From the NCBI GenBank assembly GCA_003439945.1, contig QVRM01006816.1, positions 65,001-129,000 of the forward strand: a DNA stretch of 64,000 bases. The letters run 5' to 3'. The notes beneath the pieces were generated by a model, which was not told the origin of the DNA, made no database searches, and saw only the letters and a list, made by a program, of their open reading frames with translations. This document shows positions 23,391-35,610 of this stretch, piece by piece; position 1 is the stretch's first letter; each line of letters starts with the position of its first letter. A program made the position numbers and the translations under genes. The stretch comes from Dermanyssus gallinae (lineage: Eukaryota > Arthropoda > Arachnida > Mesostigmata > Dermanyssidae).

Positions 23391-25887
23391 CGGGCCCCTC
23401 CGAATTGTGGAGCGCGTCGGCGTCTTTAAGAGACATTTGGTTGGACGTGATGGCTTATTATGCCATCTCTAGCGTAACAAGGCGGATTGTGGGGGATAGC
23501 CGGTCTGGTACAAGAAGTCGCGGGTTTGGTTTCAGCGTGATACATGTTCATTCAAAGGGCTCATCAGATTGGCGCTGTTAACAAAAAAAAATAGCTAAGG
23601 TTTGGCGGTATTATCAGACTCTGAGGTTCGTTACCGTTACTTTTATGTATGGTGCATAAAAGTGGCGCGCGCATCGCAACGGCATACAGAATTGCTGCAG
23701 TTTCTGCGTTCCCCTGTGTCCCCAATTTGCAAATAGGTCTAATTTGTTTTGGCGACTAGGTTAGGCAGATAAATGATGCGATTTTGGCATACGACTGTAT
23801 CTATCCATATGCTCTTGTTGCCTAGAGGCAGATGCGTGTGTGTGTGTGTTTTTGACAAGTGTAACCACTTTATACAGTTTTATACCACTGTACGTTCCCA
23901 GGAAATTACTACAATTACTTTAACTACACATATCGTATTACTAATGTAGAACTATACTATTAGTAGTTCACTACACACTACTATCACTACATTTAGCTGC
24001 GACACAATAACGACGCGACTACAAACTCGCAAAGTGATTATGCCAAGTAGTAATTTTAAAGTCGTCGGGTTCATCACAGCCAGTTCGACGACAGGTGTCA
24101 TTTGCGCATACTGATAGGTTCTTTGTTGAGGCGACCTGTTGTTTTGACATTGTTGCAAAGCATTCAATTCTTAGGCTAAGGTTTCGTCGCGTTCTGAAAC
24201 TTGAAACGTAGTTTGTCTTGGCACTGTGGACCGGTACAAAACCTCCCGCACTTCAATCCGAACGGAAATCGGAAACGAGGAAGCAAAGAGGCGTGAGGCA
24301 ATCGATTTATCTTCTCGGCAAGAGTGTAGAGCGGGTCGCGTGTCGATGCCCAACGATCCCAAACGCACCAACTCGTTGAGGTCCAGTCGTATCGAATTGA
24401 ATTCGACATCTCAATGACCGACGACCTTAGAGAGTTGCAGAGTCATCGAACCGTATCCTACTATGGACGTTAAATGGGTTGTCGTCGTCGTCGTCGGGTC
24501 TGTTCAGTGCGTAAGGCAATCCGCTACGTAAGCAGTACAATGAACGCTTGCAAAGGTGACTGACAGATCAAGCTTAACTAAATCCTACGTAGAAACGGCC
24601 AATTTTCCGGTCCATAATGGTGCTAACACTTATAACCATGATATGAGAGAGAGAGATGCAAAGGCCGAATAATAACTTTTAAGTAACGCAAAAAGCTTAC
24701 TATAATAACACTGACGTTTGTATTAGTGTCACTATTTATGCAAACAGTGCTCATACAGAATGAAGTGATTGTTACTCGAGTCGCGTAGATAATGCAGGGT
24801 ACCTTACTATGTATTATGTGCTAAAACGGTGTGGCAAAACAATAAAAATGTAGTCAAATTGCGTTGCTGTGGCGATGTTGGCATTTGTCTATTAAAGCAA
24901 ACCCTGTTTGCATTAATATAGCAAAAAACAGACAATGACAAATGTTTAATTTCTTAAATTCACCCCTGATTAAAACAGAGAAGGCACACCTTTTGCCTTA
25001 GAGACTATTTCGCTGCTTAAATTTCAATAGAGAGCATGCGATGAGTTTTACATACATATTTTTTATTTCGCAATAATTTTGCATTGAGTTTTACGTAGGC
25101 CCAAGATAACAAGCTGACTTACTGTCGTGCTCAGACAATACAAACATGCTCTACATATGAGCCAATTAACTCTACTCCGCTCTAAAACTTCTAACAGCAC
25201 ATATTATTAACTCGCTAGGAAAACTTATTTTGTTGGAACTGTCAAACAGCAGACATCGCAGGGTCGGGTCAAAGATATGTTCAAGCGACATATCATAACG
25301 AGAGCTCGACAGCTTTGACCGACTCTGTCTACGACGGCGATGACGACGGAAGGCGATGCAGACAATCGCGCCCTTTACTAGTTTTAGTTAGGTTGAGCTG
25401 ACCTAATATCTCTATGGCGTATTACAATAATCGAAAGTGCCGTCAACGCATGCTTACAGTAGAAGCTAAGCATAGAGGTTGTTAGTAGGCTTCGGATTTC
25501 GGACGACGCAATCTCTTCACTTCATCTCAGCACATCTCAGCACTTCTAGCGCACTTCATTTCAACGCGTCTCTGCTACTGCACTTCATCTTACCAGATCT
25601 CAGCACTTCTACCACACTTGACCGGTGTGGGGCGAAAACGTTGCAACTCGAAAATGCACTAACATACGTTCAGTCGAAAGCAAACCTTCGAATTTAGCTC
25701 TATTTACTGTTCAGACATATTGATGCATGCATGCGTCCATCGTCTGCGTTAAAAATATATACACATAGTCATGATACCCATAGTAAAAAGATATCCCTAG
25801 CTTTGAGTATGCTCAAACTATTGCCAAAGTCCACTTGACTTATCGTAATTGTTTTTAATTTAATTGTATGTGTATTTTATTTATGTT

Positions 25888-25890
<3 letters not shown>
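23391..25890. other. Unassigned sequence
   Basis: No gene recognised. Minor features are a short (GT)n tract near 23833, a CTA-rich stretch at 23940-23990 and a (GTC)n run near 24481. Confidence 0.5.
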
Positions 25891-25941
<51 letters not shown>

Positions 25942-25957
25942 TGAGCCCGTTATGGTA

Positions 25958-26000
<43 letters not shown>

Positions 26001-26020
26001 TGAGCCTGTTATGGTACTAA
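25891..26020. repeat. Tandem duplication of a (TA)n tract plus unique 24-mer
   Basis: (TA)n at 25891-25938 followed by AGTATGAGCCCGTTATGG and TACTAA is repeated at 25960-26020 with one C/T change in the unique part. Two near-identical copies of about 65 bases each. Confidence 0.9.
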
Positions 26021-27866
26021 TATTACGGTTATTGTTAAACCTTGCGCTCTGTAAGTGAGTGTAGGGAAACGTGCATGGGTTTGTCTAGTGAGACCGAAAA
26101 CGGACGCCAAACGAATTACAAAATTATTGCGTACTGTCACGAATGATAGCTATGGTTATTATTCATGCGCAGAACAGAGTACACCTCAACGGCGCGCTTT
26201 CAACGGTGGTGCCTGTCTTTGTTCTCGTGACGGAAACGCTCGTGCCCACAGGGCCCCAGATGGGCGTGAGGAGACACAACACAAGTGCATTGACCTGCGC
26301 TTGTGTCCAACATCGGTGGCCAAAAGACGGTGGCCAGACCTGGGTAATGTGATATCGATGCAACGGCCATTTAGCAGCGCCAAGAAGAGGGTCCGACGTA
26401 AGGTCAATAAACTCCCGAGCATGGCCGGTACGCTATCGGTAGAGCTGGAGACCCGGTAGAGACAAAAGAAACAGAGAGGCAGAACAGAAGACGATGACTG
26501 AGTGTAGCTTTTAGATAGACGGCCGACCTTTGCTCCCCACAAATCGATCGGCCTTAGGCGTGGAACATGTGACAAAGATAGTTTGACGAGTCAGTTTCGC
26601 CTCGGGGAAACGATCTCTGGTCCACGTGCTTTTCTCTATCTTTCTCTATCTCTCCCTATCTCTCTCTCTTTCTGTGTGTGTGTGTTCGGCTATCTAGGCG
26701 TTAAGCGATTCCCAGTTTAAAATCTTATTTTGTTGCGATGAATAGTTATCGTTTAGGTTACGGGGCAGACATTAACCATTTGCCATTGAAACGGAACCTG
26801 CAATACTTGCGGCTGGCTCCAACTGTGGAACGATATTCTACATGTGAATAACTATTTGGTGTTCGGCCCTATAAGGTATAACCATATTACTTATACCTTA
26901 TAGAGCTAAGCACTATTTGAATAATTCGGTGTAGCTAAACAGCGGTTTCACAAAATATTAAAATGGTAAAAAAACACGCCTGTGTTTACGCTGTTACGTA
27001 CACACGTGTACATCTAAGTATATGCGCTTGTATATATATATATATATGACACGCTTACAAAAGTCATCACATGTTTAAGGGCATTTTATGAGGCATAACG
27101 AATGCTCATAAACTGTAAGCTTAATCGCATGAAAACACGTTCACGTCTCCGCAACACTCAGCTGGATGGCTGTTGATTATTAGCCTGTGTGCTGCTCTTT
27201 GAACCGCGACAGGGACAAATAGATTGGCAGTTCGACAGTAAACAACATGTTACATTAAGAAAAAAAAAAAAAAAAAAAAAAAAGAACAGGTTCGAAAGGC
27301 AACCAAAAAAAGCACTCAGTTCAGATGCTCTATAACAAAGAGCACGTTATAACACGCTCCGTCGTATACCAATATACTGACCATTAAACGCTATCACAAA
27401 GGATCTTCGTTTTGGAGAGTACCTACTGCAGCGCGCATCGCTTGAGCTTCAGCGAGAAAACACCGCGTCAATCGCAGGATCCCTTCCCCCTGCCCTAGGG
27501 CTCCCTGAGATCGCGTAGAAAAACTGATGCTCTAAAAACTATTTGATCAAAATTTGAATATACTGGCCTAATGTATTTACATAGAACGCTTAAAACATTA
27601 CCAATTTCAGAAAAGGAATCAGGCTCACTCTTGCCACTGCCCACAAAAAAAGTGAAAACATTCAAAACAATACGTAGCATTTGAACACAAAAAAAAAAAA
27701 ATATATTGACGTACTATTTTACAGCACCATAAGGCGGAGGTAGCATTGAAGTAGCAACAACGATGCCAGAAAAACAGCATGACTGGCGTATGCAGATTTC
27801 TATGAAAACTTGGAAGCTGCGTACATGATAATAAAAACAGCAAATTGTTTGAAGTTTTTTCTCTGT
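26021..27866. other. Unassigned sequence with a GC-rich island and poly(A) run
   Basis: No gene recognised. The part at 26050-26620 is GC-richer with overlapping open frames of 129-134 codons on both strands (26055-26459 plus, 26186-26575 minus) that match nothing I know. TC and TG dinucleotide runs lie at about 26640-26690, and a 24-base A-run at about 27260-27283 could be the tail of a lost retro-insertion. Confidence 0.45.
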
Positions 27867-27889
27867 GTATATATATGTATATATACGTA

Positions 27890-27933
<44 letters not shown>

Positions 27934-27991
27934 GCAGTGTGTGTATATATGTATATATACGCAGTGTATATATATATATATATATATATAC
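27867..27991. repeat. Compound TA/TG microsatellite with a repeated unit
   Basis: (TA)n interrupted three times by ACG(T/C)AGTGTGTGTAT-type units about 40-60 bases apart. A local higher-order simple repeat. Confidence 0.92.
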
Positions 27992-30128
27992 GCCGATTAG
28001 ATAAACTCGCAGGTGTGCAGCGACATCTGTCCTAGGACTGTTTAAGTTGAGGACCTTCGAACAAAGGAACGTCGTCAGTCCGTCGCCGTAGCTGCCGTGC
28101 CAGCCTAATTAAGTAAGCGATCCTTGTAGCAGAATAGCGGCGCGACCTTTGCTTGCGTATGCGAAGCGGCGATGAATTGCAAGCATGTCCGTATCTATCT
28201 ATCTATCTATCTATCCGCTCCTCCTCAATGCATGTGTCTCCGTTACGTTGACCGACCCATTTTCTTACAGGAGCTTGGAAATTCGGTAATAACATATTTA
28301 GGGTTTAGTGGGGAGGGAAGCGGGAAAGGAGCAGGTGGCACGTTTTCCCGCTAAGCTTTAAGAGCATGAGCCGACAAATGGTTCGAACAGGATCACGATC
28401 GATAAGAAAGAGGTCGGCGCATCCTCAATCCACATCTTGCTGTGGAATGTTCGTTCATATTTCGATGCAAAGCAGCCAGCCCGAATGCCTGGGCCTTGTA
28501 TCTTTTCTACCATCCAGACGTACCCGGATAGAGAAGGTGTACACGTAGATGGAGACAGTTTTCTGCATTTATGTTAAGCCTAGCATTAGCTCTAGTCGCA
28601 TATATGTATATGAGCAAGGGACGGGTGGGGACAGCGTCGGGGACTAATTAGGTATATCAAAGATGCAAAAAACTGTTCGAATCGACGTAGGAGACATGTG
28701 CATTCGGCCGTATGACATCGTAATATGTATAATGAACGTTTCATATGTACATACTTTTTATTGGCCATTTATATTAGCTCGGCCATGCCTATTCTCAATC
28801 ACCTACCTTAACCTCCCTCACTCTACACCAACAAGCAACCTCGTGTTCTCGTATCCAGTACCTAGTCACTCGTGATTCTATTCTATCAGAGTGAATTTAT
28901 GCAAAATCAAACGTAGCTTAAGTAAAGCTTAAAATTGTTTCGCATGTTGTTTTCGCATTGTAACGCTATACACACGTACACAATGTAAATGTGTAGTTTA
29001 CATAATATCACATTAACATAGCAGGCGATAATATATCGGTTTAATATTTGTATTATTAGATGCGCTTAAGCAAAGCGACAGGATTAAATAGTAGGACCAG
29101 TGAAAGTTAATTCGCGACCTACAAATTTACCAGCGGTCAAATTGATCCCGTCCGTATAGGTTATATGTGTTAACTGTTTAATGCTTTGTTTGTTTTTCTT
29201 TGACCTTATTAACATAAGAACAACAATTTTGTATATTTAAAAATACGCCTTTATTAAAAAGCTCCTCCCGTCAGGTAATTTCGCTCATCTTATCAAGAGC
29301 ATCTCAATCGATAAACTCGTAGAAAATGCCACCAAAAGATTAGTGTAAACATGTCTTTTGTAATATAGCAAAATACATAAAAATCGCCCGACAGTACGTC
29401 GTCTGTCCCTAGAAGGCAGGATGCTTGTACATTATTTTTATTCATACGTTATGCGTTAGATGAAGCAAACGTGTATTAACATATCAATGAATAAGGTGTG
29501 TTTATGCTGAACTCTTGGTTTCAGATTTATCTCGCATTTAATCAATTGAGTAAGTCCGTGTATCATTGCGACGCTTTGCGACGACGCGCATTACGGGTCA
29601 CATTAATCTGTTAATTGTAGAATGGTACGCGAAATAATGCTTAAAAATACCCTTTGCCCTTTTACTCCCCTACAGCTACAATACCTGTCCGCAGAACAAA
29701 CCATTAGGTTTCTCACAAGATGCGCACTTTCTTCTCTAAACCGAACAAGAATTGTATTAATTTGCTCTTTTGGCGGTATGGATCTTTCCTATGACTTCCC
29801 AGGAGTCAGCCAATACTACTAAACATAGGAATACCCAACTAATCAGTCAGTTCCGGCAAGTACAGCTCTAGTATGGCATTTTTTTGTAATTATTTTACTT
29901 TTCTTTATACATTCAAAATCTTTTAGGCGACTTTTAATTATACTGGCAATAGATGCCGACCGTGGGCTTACCTGTTCATAGGTTGACCTCGGAGACATTA
30001 CTAGCCATCATACTTAAATCTTTCCGCATTGTGCCATTCTCTGAGTGCCGAAGCTTTTGTGGAACTTCAAGGATACTTACCAAAAACAAAATCCCTGAAC
30101 TATGCAAAACCCAAAAAACAATGTGATT
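27992..30128. other. Unassigned sequence
   Basis: No gene recognised. A short (TATC)n run occurs near 28193-28214. The remainder is AT-rich with short open frames only. Confidence 0.5.
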
Positions 30129-30420
30129 TCAAAAAACAAAGTGACTCGCTTGGCTAAACGCTTTTACCAGATTCAACAGAGCTAAGACATAATGTTGTAA
30201 TACACACAAGATACTGTAAATAATACGCATTAAACAAAAAGAGAGTTGCAAAGCCAACTCGCACACCAGAAAGCCTAGAGACAAATGAAGCAATTTCAAA
30301 GTCGTCAACCAGGAGGCATTTGCTACTGGCAGCATGCGATCCTGTTCCACCGCGTTTAAGACAGATACAGTTCTTTTTGAATCCCACCTAAGCGGTGGAT
30401 CTACAACTCCGCTGTTGTCC
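30129..30420 (-). pseudogene. Possible highly degenerate LINE RT palm segment
   Basis: Across two minus-strand frames one reads a GIQKELYLS segment resembling GxPQGxxLS, then SKCLLVDDFEIAS resembling the catalytic CLLYxDDF box with one residue missing, and about 50 residues later SGKSV resembling SKT. The order and spacing match tick-type LINE palms, but every motif is imperfect and the evidence is weak. Confidence 0.3.
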
Positions 30421-30470
30421 ATGGGTGAGTAAACTGTACTCACCTGGTGGATGGCTTTATAGAGTAACAT

Positions 30471-31339
30471 ACATGCTCCCTTTATTATGCTCCCCTACAA
30501 TATGTATCAGCCAATTACGACCGACGACTATTACAGCCTAATCTAGGTGGAACGTGCTATTTTGTACTGACTCACCTTTCCCTTACCGCTAAGGTGCGAC
30601 GTTCTGGTGGCGGACGTCGCCCATGAGTCTGTGTGCTGTGTGGTCTGTTTTGGGGGGGGGGAGGTGGGTGGGGTACTCGTAGATAAAATCTGCCGTATAA
30701 CGTGCTAGGAGCGAGCTTTGTCGCTTAATCGCCAATGGCTTCCTGCATCATTAACATTAGTGATGATGTTTAAATTGTTGCGACAAAGTCGACAGCTTTA
30801 TGGGTTGCTAGCCTGGGCTCGTAATCGTTAGGGCCCAGTCCTGTGGTGCCGGGCGGAAATCACTACAGCGACTATTATTAGTTCGCCTATGTTCTCCTAG
30901 CTGTACCACTACTACTACTACTACTACTACTGCTGCCTTGTTGTGTTGGTTACGTTATGTTGCGGCGTATGGAGTTTACCATTTATTCATGGCGTCCGTA
31001 AGTAATAATGTATTGAGCAAAACTAATTAGAGCATGCTTAGGGGGAAGGCGTTGCAGCGGCAAGTGGTGCTTATAGCTATATTACTAGATGGTTGTCAAG
31101 CATCTGGTCGCATGTTGTGGCTGCCTGTTGACATGAAGAGTGAATTCTGTCCGAAGTTTGCACTTAACTACGTTGTTACTTACATGGAGTCAGCACTCGC
31201 TCATTCACTCAGCGGAAAAGTCTGCTCTCCAACGATACGTTGCTAGTATGTTGGTAGTAAAAGTAAAAGTAGGCAGTTTTCTAAGACTATTATTGTACGG
31301 TCTGTGTGGAAAGAGTGGCGGCGTGGTCTGGGGGGGAAT
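30471..31339. other. Unassigned sequence
   Basis: No gene recognised. A G-run lies near 30653-30660 and a (TAC)n run near 30903-30931. Confidence 0.5.
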
Positions 31340-31359
31340 GATCTCTTCGCTAGAGCCAG

Positions 31360-32280
31360 GCAGGCAGACGCATATACTTCGTACACTCTTGAGAGCACAG
31401 TCGACAGACGCACTCCATGTACTGCTCGTGGAAGTTTGTATTCGAACAGACCAGGTGATGATAGCCATGCAGTATGTATCTGGTATAGACGTCGCGATTG
31501 ACACATGCAAGACCAGGGGTGAGAGGCACTAAATATTTCCAGGTCTCCAACCTCTCGTCGGACTTGCTCACTTTTTCCCGTTCCGAAATAAATTTCGAGT
31601 AGTACTGTACGCAGCGTCCTCAAGCTCAATCAAATTATCTCAATAACCGGTGCACAGCCTGACAATAGGTACCCAAAACGGCTTCTTGCGCTACTTGACA
31701 GGCAAAGTACTCGCTTCATGTACATTGTGAAACACCGTTCAAGCAAACCAAAGTTTGCCCGAGTGAAATTTCCCCATACTATATCAAGACCATATATCAG
31801 CCTTGAAACAATCTTTAGATGGGAGAGTGCCACTGCCATCGGTAAGAACATTCGCCGGACATCGTTGACCTGTTCATAAAGAGTACGCATTGAAGCTCGT
31901 TCCAATATAATGGAGCCGAAGCTCTAAGGATCGACCTCCTCTTCTGAATTTCACAGCGTTGGTCTCTATGGCGTTATTTTCAGCCCCATTGAGGCAAGAA
32001 ACGCTTTCGCCAGAAAAGTTATGCGCTTGCTGGCACCCAAATCGTAAGGAGGGACCACTATGTCATCTGCGTACATTACAACAATGGCCTTCTGGAACCC
32101 CTGTCGAATATAGTCAGTAGGTAAGGCAACCCTATACCAGTAACGTGTCCATATCAAAGAAGCTCGAAGTTACGCTCAGAAGAGAGTCACCTACCCCTGC
32201 GTTTAGGAATGACTTCAGCAGGAGATCTCGAGGTGCTTTGTCGAAAGCTTTGACGCAGCCTATATGTAGTCTTCAGGGAT
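31360..32280 (-). pseudogene. LINE relic with RT and C-terminal Cys/His tail (family Z), copy 1
   Basis: On the minus strand, in order: CVKAFDKAPRDLLL (RT domain, about 32260), KAIVVMYADDIVVPPYD (catalytic box, about 32060), MKRVLCLSSSARSRFGYLLS (about 31690) and ILHGYHHLVCSNTNFHEQY followed by C..C (about 31450). The last two blocks correspond to MKxxLGLxxSAxNRLxYLL-type and HGFHQLLCQ...CHEPY blocks in the much better preserved copy at 62.6-63.6 kb. Two further tail copies occur near 48.2 and 48.8 kb. Frameshifts separate the blocks, and the endonuclease is missing. The copy stops about 130 bases before the R1-like element's target-site duplication and is oriented opposite to it. Confidence 0.75.
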
Positions 32281-32412
32281 TTAGGCGCAACGCGGATCAT
32301 AACTCAGAGGCATCATAGCATGCAATCATTTTTTACTAAATAAGCTTCACGGATGCGTAGGGCAGGTTGTTGTTGTTACTGAATCGTAGATAGGCGTACT
32401 TACGCTTGTTTA

Positions 32413-32426
32413 TATCTGCGGAGACG
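32413..32426 (+). repeat. Target-site duplication, 5' copy
   Basis: TATCTGCGGAGACG, identical to 39039-39052, directly precedes the first base of the R1-like element. The matching copy follows the poly(A) tail, so this is a true integration footprint of 14 bases, or 15 if the preceding A, also present at both sites, is counted. Confidence 0.95.
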
Positions 32427-32816
32427 GCTGCTAGCACTCACCATGAGCGGTCGTGTGTGAACTTCGCTCTGTGAAGAAACGGTGAAACGTGAGAACCTGA
32501 GGTCCTAAACGGATTGAGCAACGTCACTCAGTTTACCACACTTGGTGAGAGATCCAGCGCACACCTTGAGCACCTCACAGGACGGACGTCGGTTCCCGAC
32601 GGTGCGGGATTTGCTTGAATTTGGTGTTTCGCTTGCGCAGTGTTTGCTTGGTTTGCTGCCCTGTGTTATTGATTTGGCGTTTACTCGGTGACCTAGTGAT
32701 TTGGTGAATTGGTGACGCGCATAGCTTCTGTTTTGTTTGTGACTGCTACGTACACGTGGAGCGTGTGTGGTCGCGTGTGTGTGCGTGCGGCGAGCGTGCG
32801 CGGGGACGTGCACTTC

Positions 32817-33296
32817 GACGTGCACCGCGCCAACGTACGGTGAACGTGTGCCGCACCGGCGTACGGTTGACGTGCGCGGCGCCGACGTGCAGTTGACGTG
32901 CGCAGCGCCGATGTGCAGTTGACGTGCGCAGCGCCGACGTGCAGTTGACGTGCGCGGCGCCGACGTACGGCGGACGTGCACCGCGCCCACGTGCGGCGAG
33001 CGCGCACTGCGCTGACGTGCACCGCGTCGACGTACGGCGAACGTGCACCGCGCCGACGTGCGGCGGGCGTGCACAGCGCCGACGTGCGACGAGCGCGCAC
33101 CGCGGCAACGTGCGGCGGGCGCGCGCCGCGCCAACGTGCGGCGAGCGCGCACGGCGCCAACGTGCGGCGAGCGCGCACCGCGCCAACGTGCGGCGAGCGC
33201 GCACCGCGCCAACGTGCGGCGAGCGCGCACGGCGCCAACGTGCGGCGAGCGCGCACCGCGCCAACGTGCGGCGAGCGCGCACCGCGCCAACGTGGT
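32817..33296 (+). repeat. 26-bp GC-rich tandem array in the element's 5' leader
   Basis: About 17 complete 26-base units plus two 15-base partial units. The core is acgtgcggcgagcgcgcac followed by (c/g)gcgcca. Units nearest ORF1 (from about 33110) are almost identical. Units at the 5' side (32820-33000) are diverged and carry a TGCAGTTGACGTGCGC variant. Because the array has almost no T-rich codons, it stays open in several frames on both strands; those frames are not genes. By analogy with monomer promoters of some LINEs it may be the internal promoter, but that is inference. Confidence 0.93.
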
Positions 33297-33393
33297 ACGC
33301 AGGTGATACCTTTAGTGGTACATGTGTGATACTGTGGTACATCTGTGATACAGTTGTACCATTTGTGATACCTCGGTGGTGCCTTTGTGGTAC
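33297..33393 (+). repeat. Short imperfect TGTGATAC/GTGGTAC repeat before ORF1
   Basis: About five irregular units of 19-23 bases, each containing (G)GTAC and TGTGATAC, lie between the 26-bp array and the ORF1 start. Unlike the array they are T-rich. They could be a spacer or a protein/RNA-binding region of the leader. Confidence 0.75.
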
Positions 33394-33460
33394 TTTTCGC
33401 ATCCAGCCCTGCCTGAGGCTGACCTCTTCGAGGTCGACACCGGGATAAAGGGGGAGAACG

Positions 33461-35610
33461 ATGAGTGCCCCAGGAAACGGGGGGGCGGGCGAGATAGATA
33501 AGGGAGGGAACCCCTTCAGGAGTAGTAGGGCACCTCTCAGAACTCCTGAGGGAAAGGGTAGTCAGGGAGAGGGCCCAAGCGGGGTAACTAGGATGGAGGA
33601 AGAAGGGGCGGCCACACCGACGGTGCTGGTGCCCAACTCGGACACGGAGACTGAGGACCCAGAGGCAAGCATGGGGAGGGGGGACCAAAGCCATGCGGAT
33701 AAGGAGGACAATGACAAGGGGGGAAATAGCAAGGCGGGTCAAAAAAGGGCGCGTCTCAGCACACCTCCTAAAGAAACGGACAAAGACGCCGCAAAAACAG
33801 GGGGCAAAAAGTGGCTTAATATCCTGGCCAACAGGTTGAAGGGATACACTTCTGGAGAGCTGCCTGTTTCGCTGTGGCCGGCTGAGGAACCAGTAGTCGA
33901 GGACTACGACTCGGCTTTAGCCAGCCTACTCACCTGGACGGGGGTGCTAAACCAGCTATGCGGAAAACACCCTACCACCAAGGGAGAAATCAAGATTGCG
34001 GTTGAGGAGTTGGGAAAGGCGGCTAGAAGGATTAAGAGGCAGGGCAAAAAAGGGATATAAGGGAGGAGGATAAAAGGGCTGAACACATAGGAATGATTAC
34101 CCGGCTTGAGGGGGAAAACTCTGAGATGAGGACCAAAATAGAGGGATTTCAGCGGGAGGCTGAAGAAATGAAGGCTAGAATAGAGGGGCTTCAGCAAAAA
34201 CTATCTGAGGGAAAGCTCCGGGGGGGAGAAGGGCCAGGAGAGACGGCAAAAAAAGCCGCGGATAGTGCTCCCCTGTGCTCCAGATGCGGTAAGGAGATGA
34301 ATGAAGAAAGGGCCGAGGAGCTTAGGGTAGCCCAGGTTATCGCTGAGCTTGACACAGCCCTTCAGGCGGCCCAGTCGGATGAAGAGCTACTCACGGTTCT
34401 CCAGAAAGACTGGCCCGAGAAGATGTTCCAGAGGGCCTCGCTAACCCAGCAAGGCATCTTGTCAGCAAGGGAGACCCGGGCTCTTATCATACGGTCAGGC
34501 TCAAAGAGGGACTCAGCGTTGCTGGCCCAACTAGCGATGCAGTTCCCCTCGGCCCCAGAGGCAGCCAAAGTCCCGGTGGACAGGCTCGCGGTTCTCCGGA
34601 GCAGGGATGCCTTGGAGCTGGAATGTGATGAAACCGAGGATACTCCCATGAGTGTCAAGTGCACGTCACGCACTTTAGTCGTTAGAGTAACCCCTGAAGG
34701 GGCGATCAGGATAAAGACCGCTGAGGGGAAGACCTTTGAAGAGACCCTACAGAGCGTCCGGCCTTTCGTTCAGCCGGGGGTGACGGGCCTGAAGGTTGGC
34801 GGGGTCTCCAAAACCAAAGAAGGGGACCTGGTTATAAAGGTCTAGGAGAGCAAGGCCGGCGCCGGGAGCTCTTTCGCCGACATTCTCCGGAACAGCTCCA
34901 ACATGGAGGTTGATCGGAGGGTAGGCGGGGTCCCCAAGACCATTGTTCTTCGGAACATTGACCCCTTCGCCGACAAAAAGCAGATAGAAGCAACGCTACG
35001 GCAGGCGTTGGGGCTGTCCGAGGACATCCCCGTTCGCACTGAAGACCCCCGCATGGGGAAAAATGGCTATTGGCAGTGTCTGGCAACGCTGCCATCAGCT
35101 GCAGCTGCCAGGCTTTTGTCCAGACGGAGCATCATCATTGGAGGCTCCGTTTGCAGACCTGAGGAATGGGTCTCCGTGCCCATGTGCTACAATTGCCGGG
35201 GTGCGGGACACATGGCGAAGGACTGCAAAGAGCCGAAGGTGGACGCCAAGCGATGCTATCGGTGCGGAAACGAAGGTCATCTCGCGAGGGCATGCGACAA
35301 TCCCAACTCTCACTGTCACGTCTGTGATAAAGAGGGGCACTCGGCGGCCTCAACGGCCTGCCCGGCGTTTGCTAAAGCTCTGCAGGAGCGACGCGAGGCT
35401 GTAACGCAGAGGGCCATACAGCGGACAGAAGAGGAAAGAAAGAGGATAGAAGAAAGGGAGAGCAAGTTGGCTAAGAAGGAGCGGAAACTGAAGGCCAGGG
35501 TGCCAACAGTCGACGAGGACGGTTTCAAGACGCCTAGGACGACAGCCAGGAGGCAACAGGTTAGTTCCGAGGGGATCGAGGGAGGGACAGGTAACAATCA
35601 CAATGATTAG
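33461..35610 (+). pseudogene. R1-like ORF1 (gag-like RNA-binding protein), one frameshift and one stop
   Basis: About 716 codons. The ATG at 33461 is the first in its frame, and an in-frame TAA lies 15 bases upstream. The N-terminal part is charged and probably disordered. At an A6 run (34046-34051) the reading frame must drop by one; otherwise it ends at 34058-34060. A coiled-coil-like Glu/Lys/Leu stretch follows (34093-34215), then a conserved central region, an in-frame TAG at 34843-34845, and three zinc knuckles: CYNC..GH..C (35185-35226), CYRC..GH..C (35254-35295) and CHVC..GH..C with a longer last gap (35314-35361). A Glu/Lys/Arg-rich tail follows. It would coat the element RNA and help target it to chromatin. 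The last codons overlap the ORF2 start by eight bases. Confidence 0.92.

Noticed and set aside
32505..33742. Long minus-strand open frames (261 and 349 codons) and plus-strand frames across the element's leader
   Set aside because: They run through the 26-bp GC-rich tandem array, which lacks stop codons in several frames. The peptides are periodic Arg/Ala repeats, and the true coding strand is established by ORF1 and ORF2.
34046..34060. Programmed ribosomal frameshift in ORF1 at the A6 run
   Set aside because: The sequence in the zero frame reads C AAA AAA G and does not fit a standard slippery heptamer. R1-clade ORF1 proteins are normally read without a shift, so a mutation or sequence error is simpler.
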